Source: Marinobacterium alkalitolerans
GTDB lineage: Bacteria; Pseudomonadota; Gammaproteobacteria; Pseudomonadales; Balneatricaceae
Length of the DNA stretch: 64,000 nucleotides
Direction of reading: 5' to 3'
Assembly (NCBI RefSeq): GCF_017776525.1
Contig: NZ_JACVEW010000010.1
Span: forward strand, 61,047-125,046
The number at the start of each line of letters is the position of its first letter. Position 1 is the first letter of the stretch. Of this stretch, positions 1 through 9,546 are shown one piece after another. The translations under genes and the position numbers were made by a program. The notes below the pieces were generated by a model. The model had not been told where the DNA came from and searched no databases. It saw only the letters and a program-made list of their open reading frames with translations.

Positions 1-44
1 AACAGGCATTCGTCGATGCCAGTGTGCGTGATCTGAGCGTCTGA
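1..44 (+). CDS. C-terminal end of an upstream gene (partial)
   Basis: Reading from base 3, an open frame of 13 codons (ending ...RDLSV) closes at a TGA at 42-44, 22 bases before the M23 peptidase start. It is the only frame here that gives a plausible protein tail reaching close to the next gene. The product cannot be identified from so few residues, and chance openness is possible. Confidence 0.3.
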   Translation, partial: QAFVDASVRDLSV

Positions 45-66
45 GACATCTACGGTTGAGGTGAGT

Positions 67-1308
67 ATGAAACGAGTTCTTCGCAAGCCCCTGATGCTGG
101 GAGTGTTCCTGCCCGCAGTGGCCCTGACGTTGGGCGCGTTCTCATACCACCCGCTGGAATCCGACCTCAAGCTGGACATCAAGTCCATTGCTGCATCCGA
201 CTCGCAACTTCCGGCTGAACTGCAGTCCGCGGATGTGCGTGTACCCAACTTCACCTATACCATTCAGAAAGGCGATACCCTGAGCACCATCTTCGAGATG
301 CTGGATGTGGGGCAGGCCGATATGTATCAGGTGCTGGAAAGTGATGTCTCAATTCTGGCACTGGATACGCTGAAGCCGGGTGATCAGTTGAGTTTCTGGC
401 TTCACGAGGGGCGCCTGGAACAGCTGGAGCTGCGCTTCAATCCGGCCCATCAGGTTGTCTTCACGCGCGCTGACCAGGACACCTTTGAGTACGAAGACGT
501 GCGTGTCGAGGGGGAGTGGCGTGAAGAGGTCGTCAGTGGCGAAATAAACGGCAGCTTTTACGTATCGGCCAAGCGTGCCGGCTTGAGTGCTGCGGAGATT
601 CAGAAAATCTCCTCACTGTTGCAGGATAAGCTCAACTTCAGGCGTGATCTGCGTGCCGGTGACAGCTTTCAGGCGGTGCGCGCCACTCAGTATGTGAATG
701 GTGAGCCGACCGGTCAGACCCGCCTGGAAGGGTTGCGCATTCTGAACCGTTCCCGCGAGCTCACCGCCTTCAGTTTTGAAGGGCAGTACTATGACTTGAA
801 CGGCGACAGTCTGGCCCGCGCCTTCATGCGCTACCCTACGCGAGGCAAGTACCGTTTGAGCTCCCGTTTTAACCCCTATCGCAAGCACCCCGTGACCGGC
901 CGTGTCAGGCCGCACAACGGCACCGACTTTGCGACACCCATAGGAACACCCGTCCTCGCAACCGGTGATGGTGTGGTTACCCGTGTGACCAGGCACCCTT
1001 ATGCCGGGTTGTACATTGTCATTGAGCACGGTCAGAAATACAGGACCCGTTTTCTGCACCTGAGCAAGGCACTTGTACGCAAGGGACAGACCGTCAGCCG
1101 CGGTCAGAAAATTGCCTTGTCCGGCAATTCGGGCCGTTCAACAGGCGCCCATCTGCATTATGAGCTGCACATCAATGGCCGCCCGGTAGACGCCATGAAA
1201 GCGGCTATTCCGGTTGCAGACGGTGTCGACAAGGACGATCGCATGGCATTTGATGCCCAGCGAGACCGACTGCTGGAACAGATGGAAGCCAGCACCCGTC
1301 AGGGCTGA
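67..1308 (+). CDS. M23 family metallopeptidase with LysM/OapA-like N-terminal region
   Basis: Predicted periplasmic, membrane-anchored zinc endopeptidase that cuts peptidoglycan cross-links (MepM/YebA-like). The N-terminus has basic residues and then one hydrophobic segment (about residues 10-27), followed by a LysM/OapA-type stretch (YTIQKGDTLSTIF, near residue 65). The C-terminal LytM domain shows the zinc motif HxxxD (H283, D287) and HxH (H362, H364, in AHLHYEL). About 413 aa, normal for the family. ATG at 67 is preferred over the in-frame GTG at 61 because GAGGTGAG lies just upstream. Its 3' end overlaps that of convergent pabB by 10 bases. Confidence 0.92.
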   Translation: MKRVLRKPLMLGVFLPAVALTLGAFSYHPLESDLKLDIKSIAASDSQLPAELQSADVRVPNFTYTIQKGDTLSTIFEMLDVGQADMYQVLESDVSILALDTLKPGDQLSFWLHEGRLEQLELRFNPAHQVVFTRADQDTFEYEDVRVEGEWREEVVSGEINGSFYVSAKRAGLSAAEIQKISSLLQDKLNFRRDLRAGDSFQAVRATQYVNGEPTGQTRLEGLRILNRSRELTAFSFEGQYYDLNGDSLARAFMRYPTRGKYRLSSRFNPYRKHPVTGRVRPHNGTDFATPIGTPVLATGDGVVTRVTRHPYAGLYIVIEHGQKYRTRFLHLSKALVRKGQTVSRGQKIALSGNSGRSTGAHLHYELHINGRPVDAMKAAIPVADGVDKDDRMAFDAQRDRLLEQMEASTRQG

Positions 1309-2675
1309 ACCTCCAGTCCGTTGAGCAGGTTGTTGACCTTGTTGAAGGTCTCCTGGTATTCATCTTCGATATCGGAATCGGTCACGATTCCGCCCCCGGC
1401 CCAGCAGTAGATATTCGAACCCGTGCACAGCAGGGTTCGGATCGTGATGCTGGTATCCATGCGCCCGCAACTGCTGATATATCCCATGGACCCGCAATAG
1501 ACTGAGCGTCGCTGAGGCTCCAGCTCGTCGATAATCTCCATCGCCCGGATTTTAGGGGCGCCCGTGATGGACCCGCCCGGAAACGCATCTCTCAATAATG
1601 TCAGAGCCGATGCCTCGGGGCGGAGGCTGCCGCGAATACTGCTGACCAGATGGTGTACATTGGGATAGGTTTCCAGACTGAACAGCTCAGGCACACGAAC
1701 CGAGCCCGGCTGGCAGTTCCGGCTCAGGTCGTTACGCAGCAAATCCACAATCATAAGGTTCTCGGCCCGGTCTTTCTCTGCGCTCAATAGGGCTTTTGCC
1801 AATGCTTCGTCTTCTTCGGGCGTCTTTCCTCTTGGGCGTGTGCCCTTGATGGGGCGCGTCTCGACTTCGCCGGCTGGTGATACCTGAAGAAAGCGCTCCG
1901 GAGAAAGCGAAAGAATGCTGCCCCCAGGTGTTTCAAAATAGGCAGCGAAGGGTGTAGGCGCGTGGTGCCTGAGCTGCTGATAGGCCGACCAGGGATCTCC
2001 CCGGTAGGTGGATGCAAAGCGTTGGGCAAAGTTGATCTGGTAGCAGTCGCCGGCATGAATGTATTCATCAATACGTTGCAGCGCTGTCCGGTACTGCTCG
2101 GCGGTGAGATTGCTTGAAAACGGTTGAGTCAGATGAAAGGCGGGTTGTGAGTCTGGCTGAGCGGTTTCAATGCGTGCCTTTATGCCTTCAATGTAATCAT
2201 CTGCCAGCGGGTGCCACACAAGATGGGCGTGGTGCAACTGATGGTCAACGATCACCGCCCACAGGTAGCGGCCAACCAGCATCCACGGGAAATCGATGTC
2301 GGCCTCTGCCTGCGTGGGGAGGGTTTCAATGGCACGCCCCAGATCATAGCCGAAAACACCGATCAGACCGGCGTTGAACGGGCAGTCATCCAGCGCCTGA
2401 CACTGTCCAAGCTCGTCCAGTAACTGTTGCAGGAACAGAAACGGGTCCTGCTGAGCGTCAGTGGCTAAAGGCGAGCCCTCACCGGTATGGCAGAAGAGAC
2501 CCTTTTCGTTGAGCGTAACAAGACGATCGGGGGCGGCACTGATGATATCAAAGCGACCGGACAGGGCATCGGGTTGGCTGCTGTCGAGTAACACCGGATA
2601 GCCGAGCGGCCGTACGCGCGCCAGGATATCGTGTGTGCTCAGCGAGTGATAGTCCAGAAGGTACTGCTTGATCAA
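1299..2675 (-). CDS. pabB: aminodeoxychorismate synthase component I
   Basis: Cytoplasmic enzyme that, with PabA, converts chorismate and glutamine to 4-amino-4-deoxychorismate in folate synthesis. The chorismate-binding domain fills the C-terminal half with motifs LSPERFL, PIKGTRPRG and GGSITGAPK. The lysine in PIKGT is the feature that separates PabB from anthranilate synthase TrpE, which has alanine there. The start is taken as TTG at 2675, 8 bases after GAGG, giving 458 aa (E. coli PabB is about 453); the longer frame to 2780 would run through the promoter and start of the divergent hydrolase gene. Start choice is inference, identity is firm. Confidence 0.92.
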   Translation of the reverse strand: MIKQYLLDYHSLSTHDILARVRPLGYPVLLDSSQPDALSGRFDIISAAPDRLVTLNEKGLFCHTGEGSPLATDAQQDPFLFLQQLLDELGQCQALDDCPFNAGLIGVFGYDLGRAIETLPTQAEADIDFPWMLVGRYLWAVIVDHQLHHAHLVWHPLADDYIEGIKARIETAQPDSQPAFHLTQPFSSNLTAEQYRTALQRIDEYIHAGDCYQINFAQRFASTYRGDPWSAYQQLRHHAPTPFAAYFETPGGSILSLSPERFLQVSPAGEVETRPIKGTRPRGKTPEEDEALAKALLSAEKDRAENLMIVDLLRNDLSRNCQPGSVRVPELFSLETYPNVHHLVSSIRGSLRPEASALTLLRDAFPGGSITGAPKIRAMEIIDELEPQRRSVYCGSMGYISSCGRMDTSITIRTLLCTGSNIYCWAGGGIVTDSDIEDEYQETFNKVNNLLNGLEVQP

Positions 2676-2744
2676 CGGTGGAGCCTCGGCGAAAAACCAG
2701 CATTTTAGCAAGTTGAGGGCGCGATTCGCGAGCCTTGCTGCCGT

Positions 2745-2750
2745 TATAAT
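2745..2750 (+). promoter_or_regulatory. consensus -10 box (TATAAT) of the hydrolase gene
   Basis: A perfect TATAAT lies 28 bases before the ATG at 2779. No good -35 is visible at 16-18 bases upstream. The expected transcript start near 2757 leaves a short leader containing the AGGAG ribosome-binding site at 2770-2774. Confidence 0.5.
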
Positions 2751-2778
2751 CGCGGGCTCACTACATATGAGGAGTGTC

Positions 2779-3645
2779 ATGAAACATCCATTTGACGTCA
2801 GCGTGCATCGGCTCTCTCTGCCCGATCAGTCTATCTGCTATCGGCTCTACCGGAATCCGGCAATAGACTCGGGAAGGCGGCTTGTACTCATTCACGGAGC
2901 AGGGGTGGCAGGAACGGATACCTGGCATCTGCTGATCGCACATCTTCAGCACTGGCATGAGGTGCTGGTGCCGGACCTCAGAGGTGCCGGAGAGACGCGC
3001 TTCCCGGATGGTGAGGAATATGCCTTTACCGTCGAAGAGCTTGTCAGTGACCTGTCCTCCGTGCTGGATCATCTGGGCTGGTGGTCATTTGATCTGGGCG
3101 GCTATTCGCTCGGCGGGCTGGTCAGCATGCTGCTCAAGCAGCGGTATCCGGATCGTGTGGGGAAACAGTTCCTGCTTGAATCTGCGGTTCTGGACCGGCC
3201 TGACTGGAACAGTACGGTGAAGTTGCGCCAGCGTTATTCCGAGGCGGCGGTCCACTTGCGGGACGCGGATCATGAGCGGGGGATTCTGGAGTTTCTCGAT
3301 ACCATTTCACCCAACCGGCGAGTATCCAGTCAGGTTGAGGCGGTTGCCGTGAAGCGACTTGCGCGCCGGCCATTGGGGTTTGCTCATGCTTTGGACTCGG
3401 TCACGGATGCGATCCAGCGCATTGATCGTGAAGCGTTGGTGGCTGCACAGGGAGATGTCAGCAGTTTCATTGGTGGCTTGAGTGTTGATCTGATGCATGA
3501 ACTACATCATGCCATGGCTGAGCGACTGCCGAACTGGCACTACTTTATGGTGCCGGGTACGGACCATTCGCTGCCGTTCCAGAAGCCCCGGCAGATCGCC
3601 AGAATCATGAATGACGAGTACCTGCGATACCGGGAAAAGCACTGA
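2779..3645 (+). CDS. alpha/beta-fold hydrolase
   Basis: Cytoplasmic alpha/beta hydrolase of about 288 aa, substrate unknown. The oxyanion-hole motif HGAG appears near residue 39, the nucleophile elbow is GYSLGG (S110), and a likely catalytic histidine sits in GTDHSLPF close to the C-terminus. The start at 2779 is set by AGGAG five bases upstream. It is divergent from pabB and alone in its unit. Could be an esterase or a C-C bond hydrolase; nothing in the context decides. Confidence 0.85.
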   Translation: MKHPFDVSVHRLSLPDQSICYRLYRNPAIDSGRRLVLIHGAGVAGTDTWHLLIAHLQHWHEVLVPDLRGAGETRFPDGEEYAFTVEELVSDLSSVLDHLGWWSFDLGGYSLGGLVSMLLKQRYPDRVGKQFLLESAVLDRPDWNSTVKLRQRYSEAAVHLRDADHERGILEFLDTISPNRRVSSQVEAVAVKRLARRPLGFAHALDSVTDAIQRIDREALVAAQGDVSSFIGGLSVDLMHELHHAMAERLPNWHYFMVPGTDHSLPFQKPRQIARIMNDEYLRYREKH

Positions 3646-3740
3646 GGGAATCCCCCTAGACTTTTGTCTGATGTTGACAATTTTTCAGTCTGGCTTGGTT
3701 GACGCTCAAGAATCACCCCGGTATCTTTGCTTTCGTAAAT

Positions 3741-3752
3741 ATTGTCGACAAT
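3741..3752. promoter_or_regulatory. perfect 12-bp palindrome, probable GntR-family operator of the prp cluster
   Basis: ATTGTCGACAAT is perfectly symmetric and fits the FadR/GntR pattern TnGTnnACnA. It sits immediately before the regulator gene and so ahead of the whole prp cluster. A degenerate copy (ATGTTGACAAT) lies at 3671-3681. The palindrome covers the first possible TTG start of the regulator, which argues that translation begins further downstream. Autoregulation by the GntR product is inferred. Confidence 0.7.
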
Positions 3753-3774
3753 CTTAGTGAGGGTTGTGAAAGAC

Positions 3775-4497
3775 GTGAAAGAACAGATAGAGCAGCGCAA
3801 GGTTGTGCCGCTTGAACCCGAAACCCGAACACTGGCTGATCGAGTCTGCCAGCAGATCGTGACCGCTATCGTCAAGGGCGAGATTCCGCCCGGCCAGAAA
3901 ATCAGCGAGCCTGAACTGGCACGAACCTACGGTATCAGTCGTGGCCCTTTGCGAGAAGCCATTCGGCGCCTGGAAGGCTGGCGTCTGGTCGAGCGCAAGG
4001 CGCATGTGGGTGCACGAGTGGTTCAGCTGTCGGCGCACGAGCTGATCGAGATCTACCGCGTCCGTGAGGCCCTGGAAGGCATGGCCTGTCGACAAGCCGC
4101 TCAGAACATGACGGATGATGAAATCGAAAGCCTCAAGCGCCTGCTGGACGAGCACGAAATGTCGGTTGACCAGCGTGAAGGGCGTTCGTACTTCCAAAAG
4201 GAGGGCGACCTCGATTTTCATTACCGCATAGTCCGTGGCAGCAAGAACTCCAAGTTGCTTGAGCTGCTGGGGGATGATCTTTACCACCTGGTACGCATGT
4301 ACCGTTATCAATTCAGTGTATCCAGCTCCCGTCCAAAAAGGGCGCTTAAGGAGCACCGCCAGATTGTCGACGCAATCGAGGCGCGTGATGCAGAGCTGGC
4401 CGAGATGCTGATGCGCAGACATATCAGTGCTGCACGTCGAAACATCGAATCCAAGCTGGATGCGGATACCAAACCAGAAGGGGATAAACATGGCTGA
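3775..4497 (+). CDS. GntR-family (FCD) regulator of propionate catabolism
   Basis: DNA-binding repressor of about 240 aa: an N-terminal winged helix-turn-helix ([20 protein letters not shown] region) and a C-terminal FCD ligand domain ([13 protein letters not shown]...). Its gene overlaps prpB by 8 bases, so it is the first gene of the 2-methylcitrate operon and most likely senses a pathway intermediate such as 2-methylcitrate. Comparative studies describe GntR-type propionate regulators in gammaproteobacteria in place of the sigma-54 activator PrpR. Start is uncertain: GTGs at 3757, 3766 and 3775 are all in frame; 3775 is best spaced from GAGGG. Confidence 0.85.
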   Translation: MKEQIEQRKVVPLEPETRTLADRVCQQIVTAIVKGEIPPGQKISEPELARTYGISRGPLREAIRRLEGWRLVERKAHVGARVVQLSAHELIEIYRVREALEGMACRQAAQNMTDDEIESLKRLLDEHEMSVDQREGRSYFQKEGDLDFHYRIVRGSKNSKLLELLGDDLYHLVRMYRYQFSVSSSRPKRALKEHRQIVDAIEARDAELAEMLMRRHISAARRNIESKLDADTKPEGDKHG

Positions 4498-5383
4498 TAA
4501 ATTGACTGCGGGTGCCCGTTTCCGCAAGGCGCTGGCTGAAACCAAGCCGCTTCAGATCGTAGGGACCGTGAATGCCTACAACGCAATGATGGCGACTCGC
4601 GTAGGTCATAAGGCGATCTATCTGTCTGGCGGTGGCGTTGCCAACGCATCCTACGGCCTGCCCGATCTGGGTATGACCTCCATGAACGACGTACTGGAAG
4701 ACGTATGCCGCATCACCAGTGCTGTCGATACACCGCTGATGGTGGATATTGATACCGGCTGGGGTGGTGCATTCAACATCGCACGTACCATCAAGGAGAT
4801 GGAGAAGGGTGGCGCTGCCGCCGTTCACATTGAAGACCAGGTCGCCCAGAAGCGCTGTGGTCACCGTCCGAACAAGGAAATCGTTTCTCTGGAAGAGATG
4901 GTCGACCGCGTGAAAGCGGCTGTCGATGCCAAAACCGATGGTGACTTCTTCATCATGGCGCGTACTGACGCATTCCAGAAGGATGGTCTGAATGCGGCGG
5001 TTGAGCGTGCTCAGGCATGTCTGGAAGCCGGTGCAGACGGCATTTTCGCTGAAGCGGTGCACACGCTGGAAGACTACCAGGCCTTCTCCATGGGCATTAA
5101 CGGCGCTCACCTGCTGGCCAACATCACCGAGTTTGGCGCAACACCGCTGTTCAACCGTGATGAGCTGGCTGAAGCCGGTGCCACCATGGTGCTGTATCCG
5201 CTGTCTGCATTCCGTGCAGCCAACAAGGCAGCCCTGAACGTATATGAGCACCTGCTGAAAGATGGCGACCAGAAGGCCGTCGTTGACACCATGCAGACTC
5301 GCATGGAACTGTACGATTTCCTCAACTACCACGACTTCGAGCAGAAGCTGGATGCCCTTTTCAAAGAAGGCAAGAACAAATAA
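4490..5383 (+). CDS. prpB: methylisocitrate lyase
   Basis: Cleaves 2-methylisocitrate to pyruvate and succinate, the last step of the 2-methylcitrate cycle. Length 297 aa matches E. coli PrpB (296). The lyase signature KRCGH, holding the catalytic cysteine, is present near residue 121, and DIDTGWGG near residue 85 is the PEP mutase/isocitrate lyase magnesium site. ATG at 4490 follows AGAAGGGG and overlaps the regulator's stop, indicating translational coupling. Confidence 0.97.
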   Translation: MADKLTAGARFRKALAETKPLQIVGTVNAYNAMMATRVGHKAIYLSGGGVANASYGLPDLGMTSMNDVLEDVCRITSAVDTPLMVDIDTGWGGAFNIARTIKEMEKGGAAAVHIEDQVAQKRCGHRPNKEIVSLEEMVDRVKAAVDAKTDGDFFIMARTDAFQKDGLNAAVERAQACLEAGADGIFAEAVHTLEDYQAFSMGINGAHLLANITEFGATPLFNRDELAEAGATMVLYPLSAFRAANKAALNVYEHLLKDGDQKAVVDTMQTRMELYDFLNYHDFEQKLDALFKEGKNK

Positions 5384-5396
5384 TAAAACGTCATCA

Positions 5397-5443
5397 TCCG
5401 ATATTCGGATCGAGATAACTGGTACAGGGAGGCCTGGCCTCCC
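5397..5443 (+). repeat. two intercistronic hairpins between prpB and prpC
   Basis: ATCCGA-TAT-TCGGAT around 5397-5411 and GGGAGGC-CTG-GCCTCCC at 5427-5443 are perfect inverted repeats without a following T-run. Such intercistronic stems usually set mRNA processing or stability rather than end transcription. Confidence 0.5.
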
Positions 5444-5466
5444 GACAACAGATTAAGGAGAGACAG

Positions 5467-6597
5467 ATGGCTGAAGCGAAAAAATTGGGTGGTGCCGGTC
5501 TGCGAGGTCAGTCCGCAGGCGAAACAGCGTTGTGTACCGTGGGTAAAACCGGTGCCGGCCTCACCTACCGTGGTTATGACATCAAGGAACTGGCAGACAA
5601 GGCCGAGTTTGAAGAAGTGGCCTATCTGCTGCTGTATGGCAAGCTCCCGAACCAGGCTGAGCTGGACGCCTACAAGGCAAAACTGAAAGGCATGCGCGGT
5701 CTGCCGGAAGCACTGAAAGTGGTGCTGGAACAGATTCCGAAAGATGCACACCCGATGGATGTGATGCGCACCGGCTGCTCCATGCTGGGCAACCTGGAAA
5801 CCGAAGCAGACTTCTCCGAGCAGCATGACCATATCGACCGCATGCTGGCGGTGTTCCCGTCCATCATCAACTACTGGTACAACTTTGCTCACCACGGCAA
5901 GCGCATCGAAACCAACACCGATGCAGACTCTATCGGTGAGCACTTCCTCTGGACGCTGCATGACAAGAAGCCGGACCCGCTGCATGTAAAAGTGATGCAT
6001 GCGTCCCTGATTCTGTATGCAGAGCATGAGTTCAATGCCTCTACCTTTACTGCACGTGTGTGCGCGTCCACGCTGTCCGACATTCACAGCTGTGTAACCG
6101 GTGCGATCGGTTCGCTGCGCGGTCCTCTGCACGGTGGTGCGAATGAAGCCGCCATGGCCATGATCGAAAACTGGAAGAGCCCGGAAGAAGCGGAAGAACA
6201 GATCATGGGCATGCTGGCGCGCAAGGACAAGATCATGGGCTTTGGCCACGCCATCTACCGTGATTCCGATCCGCGTAACGCCATCATCAAGGAATGGTCC
6301 AAGAAGCTGTCCGAGCAGGTGGGCGACACCGTGCTGTACCCGGTGTCCGAGCGTGTTGAAGCGGTCATGTGGCGCGAGAAGAAGCTGTTCTGTAACGCCG
6401 ACTTCTTCCATGCTTCTGCCTACCACTTCATGGGCATTCCGACCGAGCTGTTCACGCCGATTTTCGTGTGCTCCCGAGTGGCAGGCTGGACTGCCCACGT
6501 GATGGAACAGCGCGCCAACAACCGCATTATCCGTCCGTCTGCGGACTACACTGGCCCTGAGTCAGCTGAGTGGGTGCCGATCGAAGAGCGCGCCTGA
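5467..6597 (+). CDS. prpC: 2-methylcitrate synthase
   Basis: Condenses propionyl-CoA with oxaloacetate to 2-methylcitrate. 376 aa, the size of PrpC rather than housekeeping citrate synthase (about 430). Family landmarks: GLTYRGYDI near the N-terminus, LHGGANEAAM with one catalytic histidine, and GFGHAIYR with the second. AAGGAGAG seven bases before the ATG is a strong ribosome-binding site. Third gene of the prp operon. Confidence 0.97.
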   Translation: MAEAKKLGGAGLRGQSAGETALCTVGKTGAGLTYRGYDIKELADKAEFEEVAYLLLYGKLPNQAELDAYKAKLKGMRGLPEALKVVLEQIPKDAHPMDVMRTGCSMLGNLETEADFSEQHDHIDRMLAVFPSIINYWYNFAHHGKRIETNTDADSIGEHFLWTLHDKKPDPLHVKVMHASLILYAEHEFNASTFTARVCASTLSDIHSCVTGAIGSLRGPLHGGANEAAMAMIENWKSPEEAEEQIMGMLARKDKIMGFGHAIYRDSDPRNAIIKEWSKKLSEQVGDTVLYPVSERVEAVMWREKKLFCNADFFHASAYHFMGIPTELFTPIFVCSRVAGWTAHVMEQRANNRIIRPSADYTGPESAEWVPIEERA

Positions 6598-6608
6598 TTC
6601 ATGCGCAG

Positions 6609-6631
6609 GGTGTGGCCTCAGCTGCCACACC
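6609..6631 (+). repeat. intercistronic hairpin between prpC and acnD
   Basis: GGTGTGGC and GCCACACC are perfect 8-base arms with a 7-base loop. No T-run follows. Probably an mRNA stabilising or processing element within the operon. Confidence 0.45.
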
Positions 6632-6712
6632 CGTCTCTTCGCCCGGCATCCTGCTGCGGGATTTCTGCAGCAGACCGCGTCAACGAACACTATCCGATGG
6701 ACATTCGACGCC

Positions 6713-9328
6713 ATGAATACAGAATTTCGTAAACCTCTGAAAGGTGCCAACCTGGATTACTTCGATGCCCGTGAAGCGGTCGAAGCGATCGAAGCCGGCG
6801 CCTATGCAAAGCTGCCTTACACCTCGCGTGTGCTGGCTGAACAACTGGTTCGCCGCTGTGAGCCGGCGGCTCTGACCGACTCCCTCAAGCAGCTGATCGA
6901 GCGCAAGCGCGACCTCGATTTTCCCTGGTACCCGGCACGTGTTGTTTGCCATGACATCCTGGGCCAGACAGCACTGGTAGACCTGGCCGGTCTGCGTGAT
7001 GCCATTGCCGAGAAGGGCGGTGACCCGGCCAAGGTCAACCCGGTCGTGCCGACCCAGCTGATTGTCGACCACTCGCTGGCTGTTGAAGCGCCGGGTTTTG
7101 ATCCGGATGCCTTTGAAAAGAACCGCGCCATCGAAGACCGTCGTAACGAAGACCGTTTCCACTTTATCGACTGGACCAAGACCGCGTTCAAAAACGTGGA
7201 CGTGATTCCGGCCGGTAACGGCATCATGCACCAGATCAATCTGGAGAAGATGTCACCTGTGATCCAGGCGCGTGATGGCGTTGCTTTCCCGGATACCTGT
7301 GTCGGCACCGACTCGCATACTCCGCACGTAGATGCGCTGGGTGTTATCGCCATCGGCGTGGGTGGTCTGGAAGCGGAAACCGTTATGCTGGGGCAGCCGT
7401 CCATGATGCGCCTGCCGGATATCGTGGGTGTGGAGCTGACCGGTGAGCGCAAGCCCGGTATCACCGCGACCGATATCGTCCTGGCGATCACCGAGTTCCT
7501 GCGCAAGGAACGTGTTGTCGGCGCTTATCTGGAGTTCTTTGGCGAAGGGGCCGACAGTCTGACCATCGGTGACCGTGCGACCATCTCCAACATGACACCG
7601 GAATACGGTGCGACCGCAGCGATGTTCTACATCGATGATCAAACCATCGATTACCTGAAACTGACCGGCCGTGAACCGGAGCAGGTCGCTCTGGTAGAAC
7701 AGTATGCCAAGGAAACCGGTCTGTGGGCTGACGATCTGAAAACAGCCGAGTACGAACGTGTACTGACCTTTGATCTGTCCAGCGTTGAGCGCAACCTGGC
7801 CGGTCCGTCCAACCCGCACCGTCGCCTGCCGACCTCTGCACTGCATGACCGTGGCATTGCGGATGAAGACAAGCTGGCAGCGGCACGCAAGGAAGAGGAA
7901 GAAGGTCTGTTGCCGGATGGTGCGGTGATCATCGCAGCCATCACCTCGTGCACCAACACCTCCAACCCGCGCAACGTGGTCGCTGCCGGCCTGCTGGCCA
8001 AGAAGGCCAACGAGCTGGGCCTGATCCGCAAGCCCTGGGTGAAATCCTCCTTCGCGCCGGGTTCCAAGGTCGCACGCCTGTACCTGGAAGAAGCCGGCCT
8101 GCTGCCTGAACTTGAAAAGCTGGGCTTTGGCATCGTTGCTTATGCCTGCACCACCTGTAACGGCATGTCCGGTGCGCTGGATCCGAAGATTCAGCAGGAG
8201 ATCATCGACCGCGACCTTTATGCTACTGCGGTATTGTCCGGTAACCGTAACTTTGACGGCCGTATCCATCCGTATGCCAAGCAGGCGTTCCTGGCTTCTC
8301 CGCCGCTGGTTGTGGCGTATGCGATTGCCGGTACCGTGCGTTTCGACATTGAAAAGGATGTGCTGGGCACCGACAAGGATGGTAACCCGGTGACGCTGAA
8401 GGATCTCTGGCCGTCTGACGAAGAGATCGATGCGATCGTGAAGGAGAGCGTTAAGCCTGAGCAGTTCAAGCAGGTTTACATTCCGATGTTCGATCTGGGT
8501 CAGGTGGAAGAGGCGGAAAGCCCGCTGTACGACTGGCGCCCGATGTCCACCTACATTCGCCGCCCGCCGTACTGGGAAGGTGCGCTGGCCGCTGAACGTA
8601 CTCTGACCGGCATGCGTCCGCTGGCGGTACTGGGTGACAATATCACCACCGACCACCTGTCACCGTCCAACGCGATCCTTGCCGACTCTGCGGCAGGTGA
8701 ATACCTGGCCAAGATGGGGCTGCCGGAGGAAGACTTCAACTCCTACGCGACGCACCGTGGTGACCACCTGACGGCACAGCGTGCGACTTTCGCCAACCCG
8801 AAACTGCTCAATGAGATGTGTCGGGATGAAAGCGGCGAAGTCATTCAGGGGTCACTCGCCCGCCTGGAGCCGGAAGGTGAGCAGATGCGGATGTGGGAAG
8901 TGATCGAAGCCTACATGAACCGCAAGCAGAACCTGATCATTGTGGCAGGGGCTGACTACGGTCAGGGTTCGTCGCGTGACTGGGCGGCCAAGGGTGTACG
9001 CCTGGCAGGCGTTGAAGCGATCGTGGCAGAAGGCTTTGAGCGCATTCACCGTACCAACCTGGTCGGTATGGGCGTGCTGCCGCTGCAGTTCCGCGAGGGT
9101 GAAACCCGTCATACCTACGGTATCGATGGCACCGAAACCTTCGATGTGAAAGGGGATATTGCACCGGGCGCAACCCTGACGCTGACCATCCATCGCCGTA
9201 ACGGTGAGAGTGTCGAAGTACCGGTGATCTGTCGACTCGATACGGCTGCCGAGGTTGAAACCTACAATGCCGGCGGTGTTCTTCAACGCTTCGCCAAGGA
9301 GTTCCTGGAAGCGGAAGGCGCTGCCTGA
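6713..9328 (+). CDS. acnD: Fe/S-dependent 2-methylisocitrate dehydratase AcnD
   Basis: Aconitase-family hydro-lyase that dehydrates 2-methylcitrate, yielding 2-methylaconitate that PrpF must isomerise. 871 aa. The [4Fe-4S] ligands are in SCTNTSNP (about residue 416) and ACTTCNGMSG (about residue 480); the swivel domain near the C-terminus carries GADYGQGSSRDWAAKG. The AcnD type (rather than PrpD) is supported by the N-terminus (NTEFRKPLKGANLDYFD) and by prpF directly downstream. No strong ribosome-binding site is obvious before the ATG. Confidence 0.95.
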   Translation: MNTEFRKPLKGANLDYFDAREAVEAIEAGAYAKLPYTSRVLAEQLVRRCEPAALTDSLKQLIERKRDLDFPWYPARVVCHDILGQTALVDLAGLRDAIAEKGGDPAKVNPVVPTQLIVDHSLAVEAPGFDPDAFEKNRAIEDRRNEDRFHFIDWTKTAFKNVDVIPAGNGIMHQINLEKMSPVIQARDGVAFPDTCVGTDSHTPHVDALGVIAIGVGGLEAETVMLGQPSMMRLPDIVGVELTGERKPGITATDIVLAITEFLRKERVVGAYLEFFGEGADSLTIGDRATISNMTPEYGATAAMFYIDDQTIDYLKLTGREPEQVALVEQYAKETGLWADDLKTAEYERVLTFDLSSVERNLAGPSNPHRRLPTSALHDRGIADEDKLAAARKEEEEGLLPDGAVIIAAITSCTNTSNPRNVVAAGLLAKKANELGLIRKPWVKSSFAPGSKVARLYLEEAGLLPELEKLGFGIVAYACTTCNGMSGALDPKIQQEIIDRDLYATAVLSGNRNFDGRIHPYAKQAFLASPPLVVAYAIAGTVRFDIEKDVLGTDKDGNPVTLKDLWPSDEEIDAIVKESVKPEQFKQVYIPMFDLGQVEEAESPLYDWRPMSTYIRRPPYWEGALAAERTLTGMRPLAVLGDNITTDHLSPSNAILADSAAGEYLAKMGLPEEDFNSYATHRGDHLTAQRATFANPKLLNEMCRDESGEVIQGSLARLEPEGEQMRMWEVIEAYMNRKQNLIIVAGADYGQGSSRDWAAKGVRLAGVEAIVAEGFERIHRTNLVGMGVLPLQFREGETRHTYGIDGTETFDVKGDIAPGATLTLTIHRRNGESVEVPVICRLDTAAEVETYNAGGVLQRFAKEFLEAEGAA

Positions 9329-9343
9329 TCGGCACCCACTCTA

Positions 9344-9372
9344 CCCGGGCTGTGAATGCAGCCCGGGCTTTT
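9344..9372 (+). terminator. terminator-like stem between acnD and prpF
   Basis: CCCGGGCTG (9344-9352) and CAGCCCGGG (9359-9367) form a perfect 9-bp stem followed by CTTTT. It would reduce transcription into prpF, or act as an attenuator. The remaining 170 bases before prpF contain a possible -10 box TACAAT at about 9497, so prpF may have its own promoter. Confidence 0.6.
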
Positions 9373-9546
9373 CCCGGGCAGATGGTCATACTGTGACGGG
9401 AGGTACGGCTCCAGGCAGGCCAGAGCCCGACCACTGGGCGTATATCACCCGTCAGGTGACAGGCATGCGCAGCAGTCAAACACCCCGCCAGCGACCTACA
9501 ATGCATTTACTTCAGCCCGATAACCGTTTTATTTTGGAGCATCTAC

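Noticed and set aside
5326..8656. Long antisense frames (390 and 467 codons) across prpC and acnD
   Set aside because: Composition rich in His, Arg and Gln, no known motifs, and complete overlap with well identified genes on the other strand.
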